From assembly GCA_910585665.1 (NCBI GenBank), contig CAJUFI010000052.1:1-32808 (forward strand): a DNA stretch of 32,808 nucleotides. The letters run 5' to 3'. A program made the translations under genes and the position numbers. Positions 6,924-14,759 of this stretch are shown piece after piece. The notes below the pieces were generated by a model. It ran no database searches. It had not been told where the DNA came from and was given only the letters and a program-made list of their open reading frames with translations. The first letter of the stretch is position 1; each line of letters begins with the position of its first letter. Source of the DNA: an uncultured Acetatifactor sp. (GTDB taxonomy: Bacteria > Bacillota > Clostridia > Lachnospirales > Lachnospiraceae).

Positions 6924-8801
6924 ATGAAGAATAGCATTCCAGGGAACTGCCTGTTTTGTCTGAAGACGGTTTTCCGTTATGTTCCGTTCCATACGATGGC
7001 AGCGATGGTCTGTCTGTTCGTACCCGCTACCTTCGCCGGGTTCCAGGTGCTTCTGTTGCAGCGGATCGTGGACAATGCCCTCGCATATGTGGGCGGCGGG
7101 AATGTGGGCGGGGGAACAGAGACCATGGAAGCCATGGTCCTGTGGGGCATCTGCCTGGTGGGGCTTCTGACTCTGGACACCTCCATGCAGCGAATCGGCA
7201 CCTACCAGATGGACCTGGCCAATATGAAGCTCATGGAGCGGATGGCCCCGGACATCGCCAGGCGGCTGACAGAGCTGGAATACGCTTCCTTTGAACAGCA
7301 GCACACCCAGGAGCTTTTCCAGAAAATGTCCGGGAGCCCGGAAACGGGAATCTTCGACTGCTGTCTGAGCACCATGCATGTCATACAGAGGACTATCAAC
7401 CTTGTCTTTTCCATGGCAGTGATATTCACCATTTCGCCCTGGATGGGACTGGGGATTGTCATCATCGGGATTCCGATGATGGTTCTGGGGTATTACGCCG
7501 CGGGCCACAGCATGGCCGTGAGGGAGGGAGGGGCGGATGCCCGCCGGAGAACGGCTGATCTGAAGAATCTGCTTACCAACAAGCACGCCATGTTCGAGAT
7601 GAAGCTGTTCGACGCGGCACAGCTGTTTGCGGAAAAGTGGGATCATTACAGCACAAAGTACGCGGACATGGCCATGAGAGAGAACCGGGAGGTGATGAAG
7701 CTGGACTTCTGCAGCCGTCTTCTGAACCTCATTTATCTGGTGTTCGTGGTCTTCCTGTCGGCTGCCGGGCTGCTGGGGGGAAGCCTGACGCTGGGACAGT
7801 TTACCGCGGTGCTGAACGGCGTGGCGGGAATCGGGAAAGGCCTGAATGACGGAAGCCGCCATGTGGTCTGGCTGTTCGCAAATGCCATGGGAATCCGCTA
7901 TTACACGGATTTTCTGAACCTGGAAACCAGGAAAGATCTGGGGACGGTGGAACATCTGTCCTACTATGATATCGCTTTTGAGGACGTAAGTTTCCGGTAT
8001 CCCGGAACAGAGCGGGACATTCTGAAAAACGTCACTTTCTATGCGAAAGAGGGGGAACGGATCGCCTTTGTGGGGGAGAACGGCGCCGGAAAGTCCACGA
8101 TCATTAAGCTGCTCTGCGGATTGTATGAGCCGACTACAGGGAATGTGACAATCGGCGGGGTGCCGGTGAGGGAAATCTCTCCCGGACTCCGCACCCGGCT
8201 GCTTTCGGTGGTATTTCAGAATTTTCAGTCCTATCAGATGACTTTGCGGGAGAATGTGGCTTTCGGAAACCCGGAAGCCCTCTGGGATGACGAAAAGCTT
8301 CTGCATGCGCTGGAACTGGCGGACGCGGGGGAGCTTGCGGAGTCCCATGGGAAAGGGGCGGATACAAAAGGAATGGATACGAAAGGGTCGGACACGAAAG
8401 GGATGGATGCCAGGGGGCTGGACAGGAATCTGGGCAGGCTGGAGAAGGACGGCCAGGATCTGTCCAGGGGGCAATGGCAGCGGGTTGCCATGGCCAGGGC
8501 TTTTGTATCGGACGCGAAGTACGTGATATTGGATGAGCCCACGGCTTCGCTGGATCCCCTGGCGGAGAGCCGGATGTACGAGAATTTCTCCAGGATTTTC
8601 AGGGAGCGGGGGACAGTCCTGATTTCCCACAGGCTGGCCAGCGCCAGAATGGCGGACAGAATCCTGGTGCTGGACGGAGGCAGAATCGTTCAGACGGGAA
8701 GCCATGAGGAGTTGATGGCCCGTGAGGGGCTGTATCGGACGATGTTTCTGGCCCAGAGTTCTTTCTATCAGGACAGAGGGCCGGAAGAGGAGGCGGGATG
8801 A
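6924..8801 (+). CDS. ABC exporter half-transporter (membrane and ATPase domains), first of a pair
   Basis: A 625-residue protein: membrane domain (about 1-330) followed by an ATPase domain with Walker A GENGAGKST, Q-loop VVFQNFQ, a variant signature LSRGQ in place of LSGGQ, Walker B YVILDEPTASLD and H-loop LISHRL. Between the helical subdomain and the signature the family loop KGxDT is expanded into about five KG(A/M/S/L)D(T/A/R) units. ATG 6924 follows GGAGGG at 6910-6915; earlier in-frame codons overlap the remnant upstream. The stop overlaps the next gene by ATGA, so the two chains probably form a heterodimer. The substrate is unknown; proximity to the AgrC/AgrA-like pair suggests a peptide or drug. 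Confidence 0.88.
   Translation: MKNSIPGNCLFCLKTVFRYVPFHTMAAMVCLFVPATFAGFQVLLLQRIVDNALAYVGGGNVGGGTETMEAMVLWGICLVGLLTLDTSMQRIGTYQMDLANMKLMERMAPDIARRLTELEYASFEQQHTQELFQKMSGSPETGIFDCCLSTMHVIQRTINLVFSMAVIFTISPWMGLGIVIIGIPMMVLGYYAAGHSMAVREGGADARRRTADLKNLLTNKHAMFEMKLFDAAQLFAEKWDHYSTKYADMAMRENREVMKLDFCSRLLNLIYLVFVVFLSAAGLLGGSLTLGQFTAVLNGVAGIGKGLNDGSRHVVWLFANAMGIRYYTDFLNLETRKDLGTVEHLSYYDIAFEDVSFRYPGTERDILKNVTFYAKEGERIAFVGENGAGKSTIIKLLCGLYEPTTGNVTIGGVPVREISPGLRTRLLSVVFQNFQSYQMTLRENVAFGNPEALWDDEKLLHALELADAGELAESHGKGADTKGMDTKGSDTKGMDARGLDRNLGRLEKDGQDLSRGQWQRVAMARAFVSDAKYVILDEPTASLDPLAESRMYENFSRIFRERGTVLISHRLASARMADRILVLDGGRIVQTGSHEELMAREGLYRTMFLAQSSFYQDRGPEEEAG
8361..8420 (+). repeat. Four 15-bp repeats encoding DTKGM-type pentapeptides
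   Basis: The units begin at 8361, 8376, 8391 and 8406 and encode DTKGM, DTKGS, DTKGM and DARGL. They extend the KGxDT loop found before the signature motif in exporter ATPases. Confidence 0.8.
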
Positions 8802-10729
8802 GGAAAACAATTCGTTATCTAAAATATATTTTCACAGACTGCTATAAAGCGTTTCCGGAATTTTTTGTGGTAAATTATGTGGTGGATTCCCTGGGGGTGC
8901 TCTCCGCGGTGGCGGCGCCGATGCTTCTGGCACGGATTCTGGAACTGGCGGGAGGGGATAGAAGTGACGGCGGCAAGGCGCTTGTAGGGGCAATCATGCT
9001 GTATGGCTTCAGCCTGGCCTGTACGCCTATAGGGGATGTAATCTTCCGTACCGCGTCCAAAAAGGCCCGTGTGCTGGGCGAGCGTTATTTCGGCGGAAAA
9101 CGGATTGCTTTTGCAGAGAAAATCCGGCTGGAGGAATTGGAGAATCCGGAGACTCTGGACAAATTCCAGAGGGCGAACGCGGGGGAGAATGTGCAGATCG
9201 ATTTTTTCGAACAGGTCAATCTGACCCTGAAAAGCGCTGTCACCAGCATCGGAATGGTGGCCGTGGTGGGAAGATATTCGCCGGTGCTGATATTGACCGG
9301 ATTGGTCACCTTGCTTCCCGCGGTGCTGACAAAGGTCTATTACGAGAAAAGGATGACCGCTTTCCGGCGGGGCCAGAGCAGTATCCTGCGGCGCTGCGAC
9401 TATCTGCGGAGTCTGTTCTCCGACAGGGAGGTAGTCAAGGAGATGCGGGTCATGGGGTTCGAGGGGCATGTGACGGACAAGTGGAAGCGGGCGAACGCGG
9501 AAAAGGTGGAGGGTTTCCGCAGAATCAATCGGGATGTCCGCAAAAAGCAGGTGTGGGGAATCATCGTAAGCAACTGCTGCTATGCTTTTAACATCGGGAT
9601 GGCCTTTTATCTGATGGTGGAGGGGCGGGTTTCCCCGGGAGCTTTTGCGGCCTGTCTGTCTGCGTTCACATCCTATGACAGCAGTCTTCAGATCTTTACC
9701 GCCATGCTGTTCAAGGCCGTGGCCACCTACCATGTGGTGGAGGATTACTATGATTATTTTGCTATTCCCACGGAAGAGGACGGCAGCCGGGAGTACCGGC
9801 CCTTTCAGGATGCCGTCTCGGCGGAGGACGTGCATTTCCGCTACAGCGGCAGTGACAGGGATGCGTTGAAAGGCCTGACCTGCCGGATTCAGAAGGGAGA
9901 GCATGTGGTGATTGTGGGGGAGAACGGCTCCGGCAAGACGACTTTTGCCAAGATTCTCACAGGGGCTTACCTGCCCTCGGCGGGGTATGTGGCTTACGAT
10001 GGGCAGAAGACGGAGGAACTGCGGCGCAGAAGCCTTTATGAACACATTTCCGTAGTGCTTCAGGATTTTGTGCATTACCAGTTCACGCTGCGGGAAAACA
10101 TCGGCATCAGCTGCCTGAGACGCATGGAAGAGGGGATGGCCATAGAAGAGAGGGCCGGTGCAGGCGAGAAGGCCAGGGCAGAAGAGAAAGCCGGAGGAGG
10201 CAAGAAGGCCAGGGCAGAAGAGAAAGCCGGAGGAGGCAAGAAGGCCAGGGCAGAAGAGAAAGCCAGTGTGGGCGGGAAGGCTATGGCAGAGAAGAAAGCC
10301 GGGACAGACAGAATGACCATGGAAGAGCTGGTGAGCCGTGTGGCGGGCAAGGATTTCCTGCAGAAGATAGGCGGACTGGATGTCCAGATAGGCAGGGAAT
10401 TCGGCGGCGAGGAGCTGTCCGGCGGGGAGTGGCAGAAAATCGCCGTCGCCAGAGGCCTTTGGAAAGACAGTGACATCATTATCCTGGATGAGCCCACCAG
10501 CGCCCTGGATCCGCTGGTGGAGTACGATATTCTGTCGAAATTCGTGGAAATGATTCAGGACAAGACCTCGGTGATCATCTCCCACCGGGTGGGAATCTGC
10601 CGCAGCGCAGACAAGATTATCGTCATGAAAGACGGAAAAATGGCTGAGTGCGGACGGCACGAGGAGCTGCTGGAAAAACAGGGTGAATACGCCAGGATCT
10701 GGCGGGAACAGGCCAAGTGGTATGCGTAA
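8798..10729 (+). CDS. ABC exporter half-transporter, second of a pair
   Basis: A 643-residue protein: membrane domain (about 1-320) and an ATPase domain with Walker A GENGSGKTT, Q-loop VVLQDF, signature LSGGEWQK, Walker B IIILDEPTSALD and H-loop IISHRV. The start overlaps the preceding stop by ATGA, indicating coupled translation and a heterodimeric exporter with that gene. Just after the Q-loop segment LRENIG a hydrophilic insert of about 60 residues rich in Lys, Glu, Ala and Gly is present, built on a 12-residue repeat (unit KARAEEKAGGGK). Both ATPases of the pair therefore carry a repeat-derived insert between Q-loop and signature, at slightly different points. Confidence 0.88.
   Translation: MRKTIRYLKYIFTDCYKAFPEFFVVNYVVDSLGVLSAVAAPMLLARILELAGGDRSDGGKALVGAIMLYGFSLACTPIGDVIFRTASKKARVLGERYFGGKRIAFAEKIRLEELENPETLDKFQRANAGENVQIDFFEQVNLTLKSAVTSIGMVAVVGRYSPVLILTGLVTLLPAVLTKVYYEKRMTAFRRGQSSILRRCDYLRSLFSDREVVKEMRVMGFEGHVTDKWKRANAEKVEGFRRINRDVRKKQVWGIIVSNCCYAFNIGMAFYLMVEGRVSPGAFAACLSAFTSYDSSLQIFTAMLFKAVATYHVVEDYYDYFAIPTEEDGSREYRPFQDAVSAEDVHFRYSGSDRDALKGLTCRIQKGEHVVIVGENGSGKTTFAKILTGAYLPSAGYVAYDGQKTEELRRRSLYEHISVVLQDFVHYQFTLRENIGISCLRRMEEGMAIEERAGAGEKARAEEKAGGGKKARAEEKAGGGKKARAEEKASVGGKAMAEKKAGTDRMTMEELVSRVAGKDFLQKIGGLDVQIGREFGGEELSGGEWQKIAVARGLWKDSDIIILDEPTSALDPLVEYDILSKFVEMIQDKTSVIISHRVGICRSADKIIVMKDGKMAECGRHEELLEKQGEYARIWREQAKWYA
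10169..10264 (+). repeat. 36-bp minisatellite in the second exporter ATPase
   Basis: Two identical 36-bp units (10169-10204 and 10205-10240) are followed by the first 24 bases of a third (10241-10264). Degenerate related sequence continues on both sides. The unit is 12 codons, so changes in copy number keep the frame. Confidence 0.9.
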
Positions 10730-10816
10730 ACGGTGGAGGTTCCGCTTCCGGCCTGTGGCAGGTCTGCGGAGTGCCCCGGATTGATGAAAGAAATCCCTTT
10801 GTATTTTAGAAAATAC

Positions 10817-10844
10817 TTGCTTTTCCCCTGTTCTATGGTAAAAT
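10817..10844 (+). promoter_or_regulatory. Likely promoter of the peptide-transport cluster
   Basis: TTGCTT (10817-10822) and TAAAAT (10839-10844) are separated by 16 bases. Transcription would start near 10851, giving a leader of about 87 bases to the lipoprotein gene at 10938. Confidence 0.55.
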
Positions 10845-10937
10845 GAGGGTGACAATCGAATAATGAGAGGTTTATCATCATGCCAATGGAAAGCATACAT
10901 AAAAGCGTTCCATTGCGACGAAGAGGAGAAGAGCGTA

Positions 10938-12632
10938 ATGAAAAGATGTTTTCATGGAAAGAAGAGCCTTTGTGTTCTTCTGGTTACGGCGCTTCTGGCA
11001 ATGGCTGTACTGGGCGGATGCGCAGACGGCACAGGAGAGTCTTCGGAGGATAATTCCTCAAAGGAGTCCACAGTAGAATCCACGCAGACTGACTCTGCGG
11101 AATCCGGCGAAACCACGGGAGCTGACGCTTCCGGAGAGAGCACAGAGCCGGAGGGCAGCGAATCCGGTTCGGCAGAAGACGCCGCGTCCGGACAGGAAAC
11201 CGGGGATAGGTACGGCGGCTCCATCGTTGTAGGAGTACAACAGGATATCGACAGTCTTGACCCTCACAAAGCGACGGCGGCAGGAACGAAAGAAATTATC
11301 TTCAACATTTTCGAAGGCTTGGTGAAGCCCGATGAGAATGGCAATCTGATCAATGCGGTAGCCAGTGATTACACGATCTCCGAGGATGGATTGGTCTATA
11401 CGTTCACCTTGAGGGACAACGTGAAGTTCCACAATGGCAATGTCGTGACAGCTGAGGACGTGAAATACTCTCTGGAGAGGGTATCGGGACTGCTGGATGG
11501 CACTCCCCTGATTTCCACGCTGAGCACGATCAAATCCGTAGACATACTTGACGAAAAGACGGTTCAGGTGACAGTGGAGAACGCGAATACGGAGCTGATT
11601 TACAGCTTCGTGGCGGCCATCATCCCCGCGGGCAGCGGAGAGGACGAGACGGCGGACCCCATCGGTACCGGGCCGTTTTCTTTTGTCTCCTATAAGCCTC
11701 AGCAGGGAATCGTCCTGGCGAAGAACCCGGACTACTGGCAGGAGGGTCTGCCCTATCTGGATCAGGTGGAGTTCAAGATCATCAACAGCGCCGACACGGC
11801 CCTTTTGGAGCTCCAGGGCGGCACCATCGACTTCTACGCCTACCTGACGGATTCCCAGGCCCAGGCCCTGCAGGGCAGCCACCAGGTGATTTCGTCCCCT
11901 ACTAACATGGTGCAGGCGCTGTTCCTGAACAATGCGGTGGAGCCCCTGAACGACGTGCGGGTGCGCCAGGCGATTTCTTATGCCCTGGACAAAGAGTCCA
12001 TCAATGACTTCGTGGGCGGCGGCAACGGCACCCTGCTCAGCTCGGCCATGCTGCCTACGCTGAAGGAGTATTATGTGGACCTGAACGACACCTACGGCAC
12101 CACGGCCAATGTGGAGAAGGCTAAGGAATTACTGGCAGAGGCGGGCTTTTCGGATGGGCTTGATCTGGAGATTACCATTCCTGCCGACTATGAGTTCCAC
12201 ATGCAGACCGGCGAGGTAATCGTGGAGCAGCTGAAAGCTGTGGGCATCAACGCTACTATTAAGGCGATAGAGTGGGGCACCTGGCTGGACGAGGTGTACA
12301 ATGGCCGCAAGTTCGCCGCCACCATCACCGCCCTTACCTGTGACATGACGCCCGGGTACCTGATGAACCGGTTCCAGACCGACTCCAGCAAGAACTTCAT
12401 CAATTTCCAGAGCGCGGAATACGATGAAATCTACGCGAAGGCACAGGCAACCCTGGATGTGGCGGAAAAAGCGGAGTACTACAAGGAACTGCAGAAAATC
12501 CTCTGCGACCAGGCGGGCAGCGTGTTCATCCAGGCTCCGGCCAACCAGACGGCCATCAGCAGCAAGCTGGAGGGCTATAAGTTTTACCCCGTGTACGTAC
12601 AGGATATGAGCACGGTGTACATCACGGAATAG
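10938..12632 (+). CDS. Peptide ABC transporter substrate-binding lipoprotein (family 5)
   Basis: A 564-residue DppA/OppA-type binding protein, anchored by lipid on the outer face of the membrane. The N-terminus has basic residues, a hydrophobic core and the lipobox LGGC (Cys near residue 28). A Ser/Glu/Asp-rich linker of about 60 residues follows, then the family 5 fold: GGSIVVGVQQDIDSLDPHKA, IFEGLVKPDENG and TFTLRDNVKFHNGNVVTAEDV. ATG 10938 is chosen because it begins the signal peptide after AAGAGGAG at 10921-10928; an in-frame ATG at 10863 would add residues in front of it. It is the first gene of the cluster and delivers peptides to the two permeases. The exact ligand, for example dipeptide, oligopeptide or nickel complex, is not determined. 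Confidence 0.93.
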   Translation: MKRCFHGKKSLCVLLVTALLAMAVLGGCADGTGESSEDNSSKESTVESTQTDSAESGETTGADASGESTEPEGSESGSAEDAASGQETGDRYGGSIVVGVQQDIDSLDPHKATAAGTKEIIFNIFEGLVKPDENGNLINAVASDYTISEDGLVYTFTLRDNVKFHNGNVVTAEDVKYSLERVSGLLDGTPLISTLSTIKSVDILDEKTVQVTVENANTELIYSFVAAIIPAGSGEDETADPIGTGPFSFVSYKPQQGIVLAKNPDYWQEGLPYLDQVEFKIINSADTALLELQGGTIDFYAYLTDSQAQALQGSHQVISSPTNMVQALFLNNAVEPLNDVRVRQAISYALDKESINDFVGGGNGTLLSSAMLPTLKEYYVDLNDTYGTTANVEKAKELLAEAGFSDGLDLEITIPADYEFHMQTGEVIVEQLKAVGINATIKAIEWGTWLDEVYNGRKFAATITALTCDMTPGYLMNRFQTDSSKNFINFQSAEYDEIYAKAQATLDVAEKAEYYKELQKILCDQAGSVFIQAPANQTAISSKLEGYKFYPVYVQDMSTVYITE

Positions 12633-12648
12633 AGTGTGGGCTTTGGGG

Positions 12649-12668
12649 CTGCGGCGCTACTGCCGCAG
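12649..12668 (+). other. Stem-loop after the binding-protein gene
   Basis: CTGCGGC (12649-12655) and GCCGCAG (12662-12668) form a 7-bp stem with a 6-base loop. No T-run follows, so it is not a classical terminator. It may protect the 3' end of the binding-protein message. Confidence 0.4.
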
Positions 12669-12696
12669 ACGACAATTTGTAAAAAAAGGGACGGGC

Positions 12697-12786
12697 GGGG
12701 CAACCCCAATAGGGGCAATCCTGATAGGGGCAGTCCCAATCGGGGTGACCGAAATCGGGGCATCCGCAGTCGCGGCATCTGCCGAT
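12697..12786 (+). repeat. Six 15-bp GGGG-led tandem repeats between binding protein and permease
   Basis: Units start at 12697, 12712, 12727, 12742, 12757 and 12772; the first five begin GGGG, for example GGGGCAACCCCAATA, and the sixth begins GCGG. The first unit holds the tight hairpin GGGGCAACCCC. An open frame from GTG 12636 to 12833 would read the array as NRGxx pentapeptides, but it has no ribosome site, so translation is doubtful. Confidence 0.75.
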
Positions 12787-12829
12787 TTGGGGAGCCCGCC
12801 TGTCCCGGGAATGAAAAGGAGGCGGCAGC

Positions 12830-13789
12830 GTGAAATATCTGGGTAAGAAAACCATCACTCTCATTATGACATTGTTCCTTGTTTCCGTTGCCGCTTTTCT
12901 TGCGTTCCAGATCATCCCCGGGGACGTGGTCATGTCCATCCTGGGGACGGAAGCCACTCCCGAGAGGGAGGAGCAGCTTCGGGAAGAGCTGGGATTCAAC
13001 GACCCGCCGGCAGTCCGGTACCTGAACTGGATGACGGGGGTGCTGAAGGGCGATTTGGGAGTCAGCTATCGCTACTCCAAGAACATGAACGAGATGATGC
13101 CGGTGGCGGAGCTCATAGGGGACAAACTGCCTGTGACGCTGTGGCTGGCGGCCGTTTCGCTGGCGCTGATCGTGCTGGTGTCCATCCCTCTGGGGGTGCT
13201 CTGGGTCAGGAGCGGCAGCCGTGTGCTGGACGCGGCATTAGGCGTCATCACCCAGGCCACCATGGCGGTGCCCTCTTTCTTTCTGGGCATTCTGGTGACA
13301 TTCGTGTTCGGCATCATACTGAAATTTTTCGCTCCCGGCGGCTATATCAGCTATCAGGAGGATTTCTCTGGTTTCCTGGGATACCTGCTGTTCCCGGCGC
13401 TGTCCATCGCGCTGCCGAAGATTGCCATGACGGCCAGATTTCTTCGTAACTCTATGCTGACGGAAGTGGGCACGGACTATGTGCGCACGGCCTACAGCAA
13501 GGGCTGCACCAAGCGGCGGGTCATGTATGTCCATGTGCTGCGCAACGCCATGATGCCCGTGGTCACCTTTCTGGGCATGATTGTGGCGGAAATCGTGGCG
13601 GGCAGTATCGTAATCGAACAGGTGTTCAGCCTGCCCGGCATCGGAAGGCTCCTGATCAGCGCCATCTCCACCAGGGATTTCCCGGTGGTGCAGATTTTGA
13701 TTTTGTATATCACTTTTGTGGTGATTTTTGTGTATTTCCTGGTAGATATTCTGTACCGGGTGATCGATCCGCGGATCAGCGGGAAGTGA
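12830..13789 (+). CDS. Peptide ABC transporter permease, DppB-type
   Basis: A 319-residue inner-membrane permease with about six hydrophobic helices. The N-terminus (GKKTITLIMTLFLVSVAAFLAFQIIPGD) is typical of DppB/OppB, and the cytoplasmic coupling loop EVGTDYVRTAYSKGCTKRRV is the EAA-type motif that docks on the ATPase. The start is GTG at 12830 with AAGGAGG at 12816-12822. The protein ends in the family-typical DPRISGK. It would pair with the next permease to form the transmembrane channel. Confidence 0.93.
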   Translation: MKYLGKKTITLIMTLFLVSVAAFLAFQIIPGDVVMSILGTEATPEREEQLREELGFNDPPAVRYLNWMTGVLKGDLGVSYRYSKNMNEMMPVAELIGDKLPVTLWLAAVSLALIVLVSIPLGVLWVRSGSRVLDAALGVITQATMAVPSFFLGILVTFVFGIILKFFAPGGYISYQEDFSGFLGYLLFPALSIALPKIAMTARFLRNSMLTEVGTDYVRTAYSKGCTKRRVMYVHVLRNAMMPVVTFLGMIVAEIVAGSIVIEQVFSLPGIGRLLISAISTRDFPVVQILILYITFVVIFVYFLVDILYRVIDPRISGK

Positions 13790-13857
13790 CTGCCGGGTCA
13801 TCAAATGGCATGAGACGGGTGGGGGCGGCGGTTGCCCTGCGGATCAGCGGGAAATGA
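13771..13857 (+). repeat. 19-bp direct duplication of the first permease gene's 3' end
   Basis: GCGGATCAGCGGGAAGTGA at 13771-13789, which encodes the last residues and the stop, recurs with one change at 13839-13857. The second copy is noncoding and lies just before the ribosome site of the next permease. Confidence 0.75.
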
Positions 13858-13873
13858 CGGTAAGGAGGCATTT

Positions 13874-14737
13874 ATGGGCAGGACGTTCCGGGAAATGGAA
13901 AGAGCTCCACAGGAAGAAGGGGGTTCGTGGAAGGACAGGATTCCATGGAATAAGTATTTTCTGGCAGGGCTGGTCATGACAGGCCTTGCCCTGGCACTGG
14001 GCATCCTGGGGCTGTTCTGGACGCCCTACAGCACTACGGCCATGTCGGCATCGGAAAAGTTCGATCCGCCGTCCCTGCTCCACATCTTCGGCACGGACAA
14101 TTTCGGCCGGGACATTTTCTCCAGGGTCATGAAAGGACTGGGCACCACCATCGGCATCAGCGGCCTGGTAGTGCTCTTTTCCGGTTCTGCGGGAATCCTT
14201 CTGGGGGCGCTGACAGGGTATTTCGGCGGCCTGGCGGATGAAATCGTCATGCGGGTCACGGATGCCGTCAACGGGTTCCCCAGCATCCTCCTGACCTTGG
14301 TCATCATCAGTCTCCTGGGCAGCGGCAGGCAGAATGTGATCATCTCCTTAGGGATAGTGTTCGTGCCAAGCTACGTGCGCATCGTGCGGAGCGAATACCT
14401 GAAGCTGCGGGACGCGGACTATATCAGGCGGGCAAGGCTGCTGGGCGTTAAGGATGTCCGCATCCTCTTTGTCCACATCCTGCCCAACATCTTCTCTGTG
14501 TTCTGGGTATCCGTCATGATAGGCTTCAACAACGCCATCCTGGCGGAGTCCGGCATGAGCTATCTGGGGATAGGCGTACAGCCCCCGGAGGCCAGCCTGG
14601 GCAACATGCTCTCGGACGCCCAGGGCTATCTCCAGGCAGCGCCCTGGTACGCCCTGTCCGTTGGCCTGTCCATCGTCTGGGTGGTGCTGGGATTCTCCCT
14701 GTTCAGTGAGGGGATACGCAGAGGAAAGTGTGAATAG
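13874..14737 (+). CDS. Peptide ABC transporter permease, DppC-type
   Basis: A 287-residue membrane permease. A cytoplasmic N-terminal tail, a first helix near residues 25-47, the segment HIFGTDNFGRDIFSRVMKG and the coupling loop LRDADYIRRARLLGVKDVRIL mark it as DppC/OppC-type. PPEASLGNMLSDAQGYL near the end is also typical. TAAGGAGG at 13861-13868 precedes the ATG at 13874; an in-frame ATG at 13832 lacks such a site. It forms the channel with the DppB-type permease. The next gene starts 23 bases downstream. Confidence 0.93.
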   Translation: MGRTFREMERAPQEEGGSWKDRIPWNKYFLAGLVMTGLALALGILGLFWTPYSTTAMSASEKFDPPSLLHIFGTDNFGRDIFSRVMKGLGTTIGISGLVVLFSGSAGILLGALTGYFGGLADEIVMRVTDAVNGFPSILLTLVIISLLGSGRQNVIISLGIVFVPSYVRIVRSEYLKLRDADYIRRARLLGVKDVRILFVHILPNIFSVFWVSVMIGFNNAILAESGMSYLGIGVQPPEASLGNMLSDAQGYLQAAPWYALSVGLSIVWVVLGFSLFSEGIRRGKCE

Positions 14738-14759
14738 GTTTGGCAAAGGAGATGTTTTG

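Noticed and set aside
6846..8810. A 654-codon open frame on the minus strand
   Set aside because: It is antisense to a clear ABC exporter gene, is rich in His, Pro and Gln as expected of a G+C-rich shadow frame, and has no ribosome site or domain.
8819..10900. A 693-codon open frame on the minus strand
   Set aside because: Same reason: it mirrors the second exporter gene and shows low-complexity repeats from the minisatellite read backwards.
12636..12833. A 65-codon frame with NRGxx pentapeptides as a real gene
   Set aside because: No ribosome binding site, GTG start directly after the previous stop, and the content is explained by the 15-bp repeat. Kept only as a possibility under the repeat.
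14661..14759. Upstream extension of the 544-residue protein
   Set aside because: It overlaps the DppC-type permease in another frame, while ATG 14760 has a good AAAGGAG.
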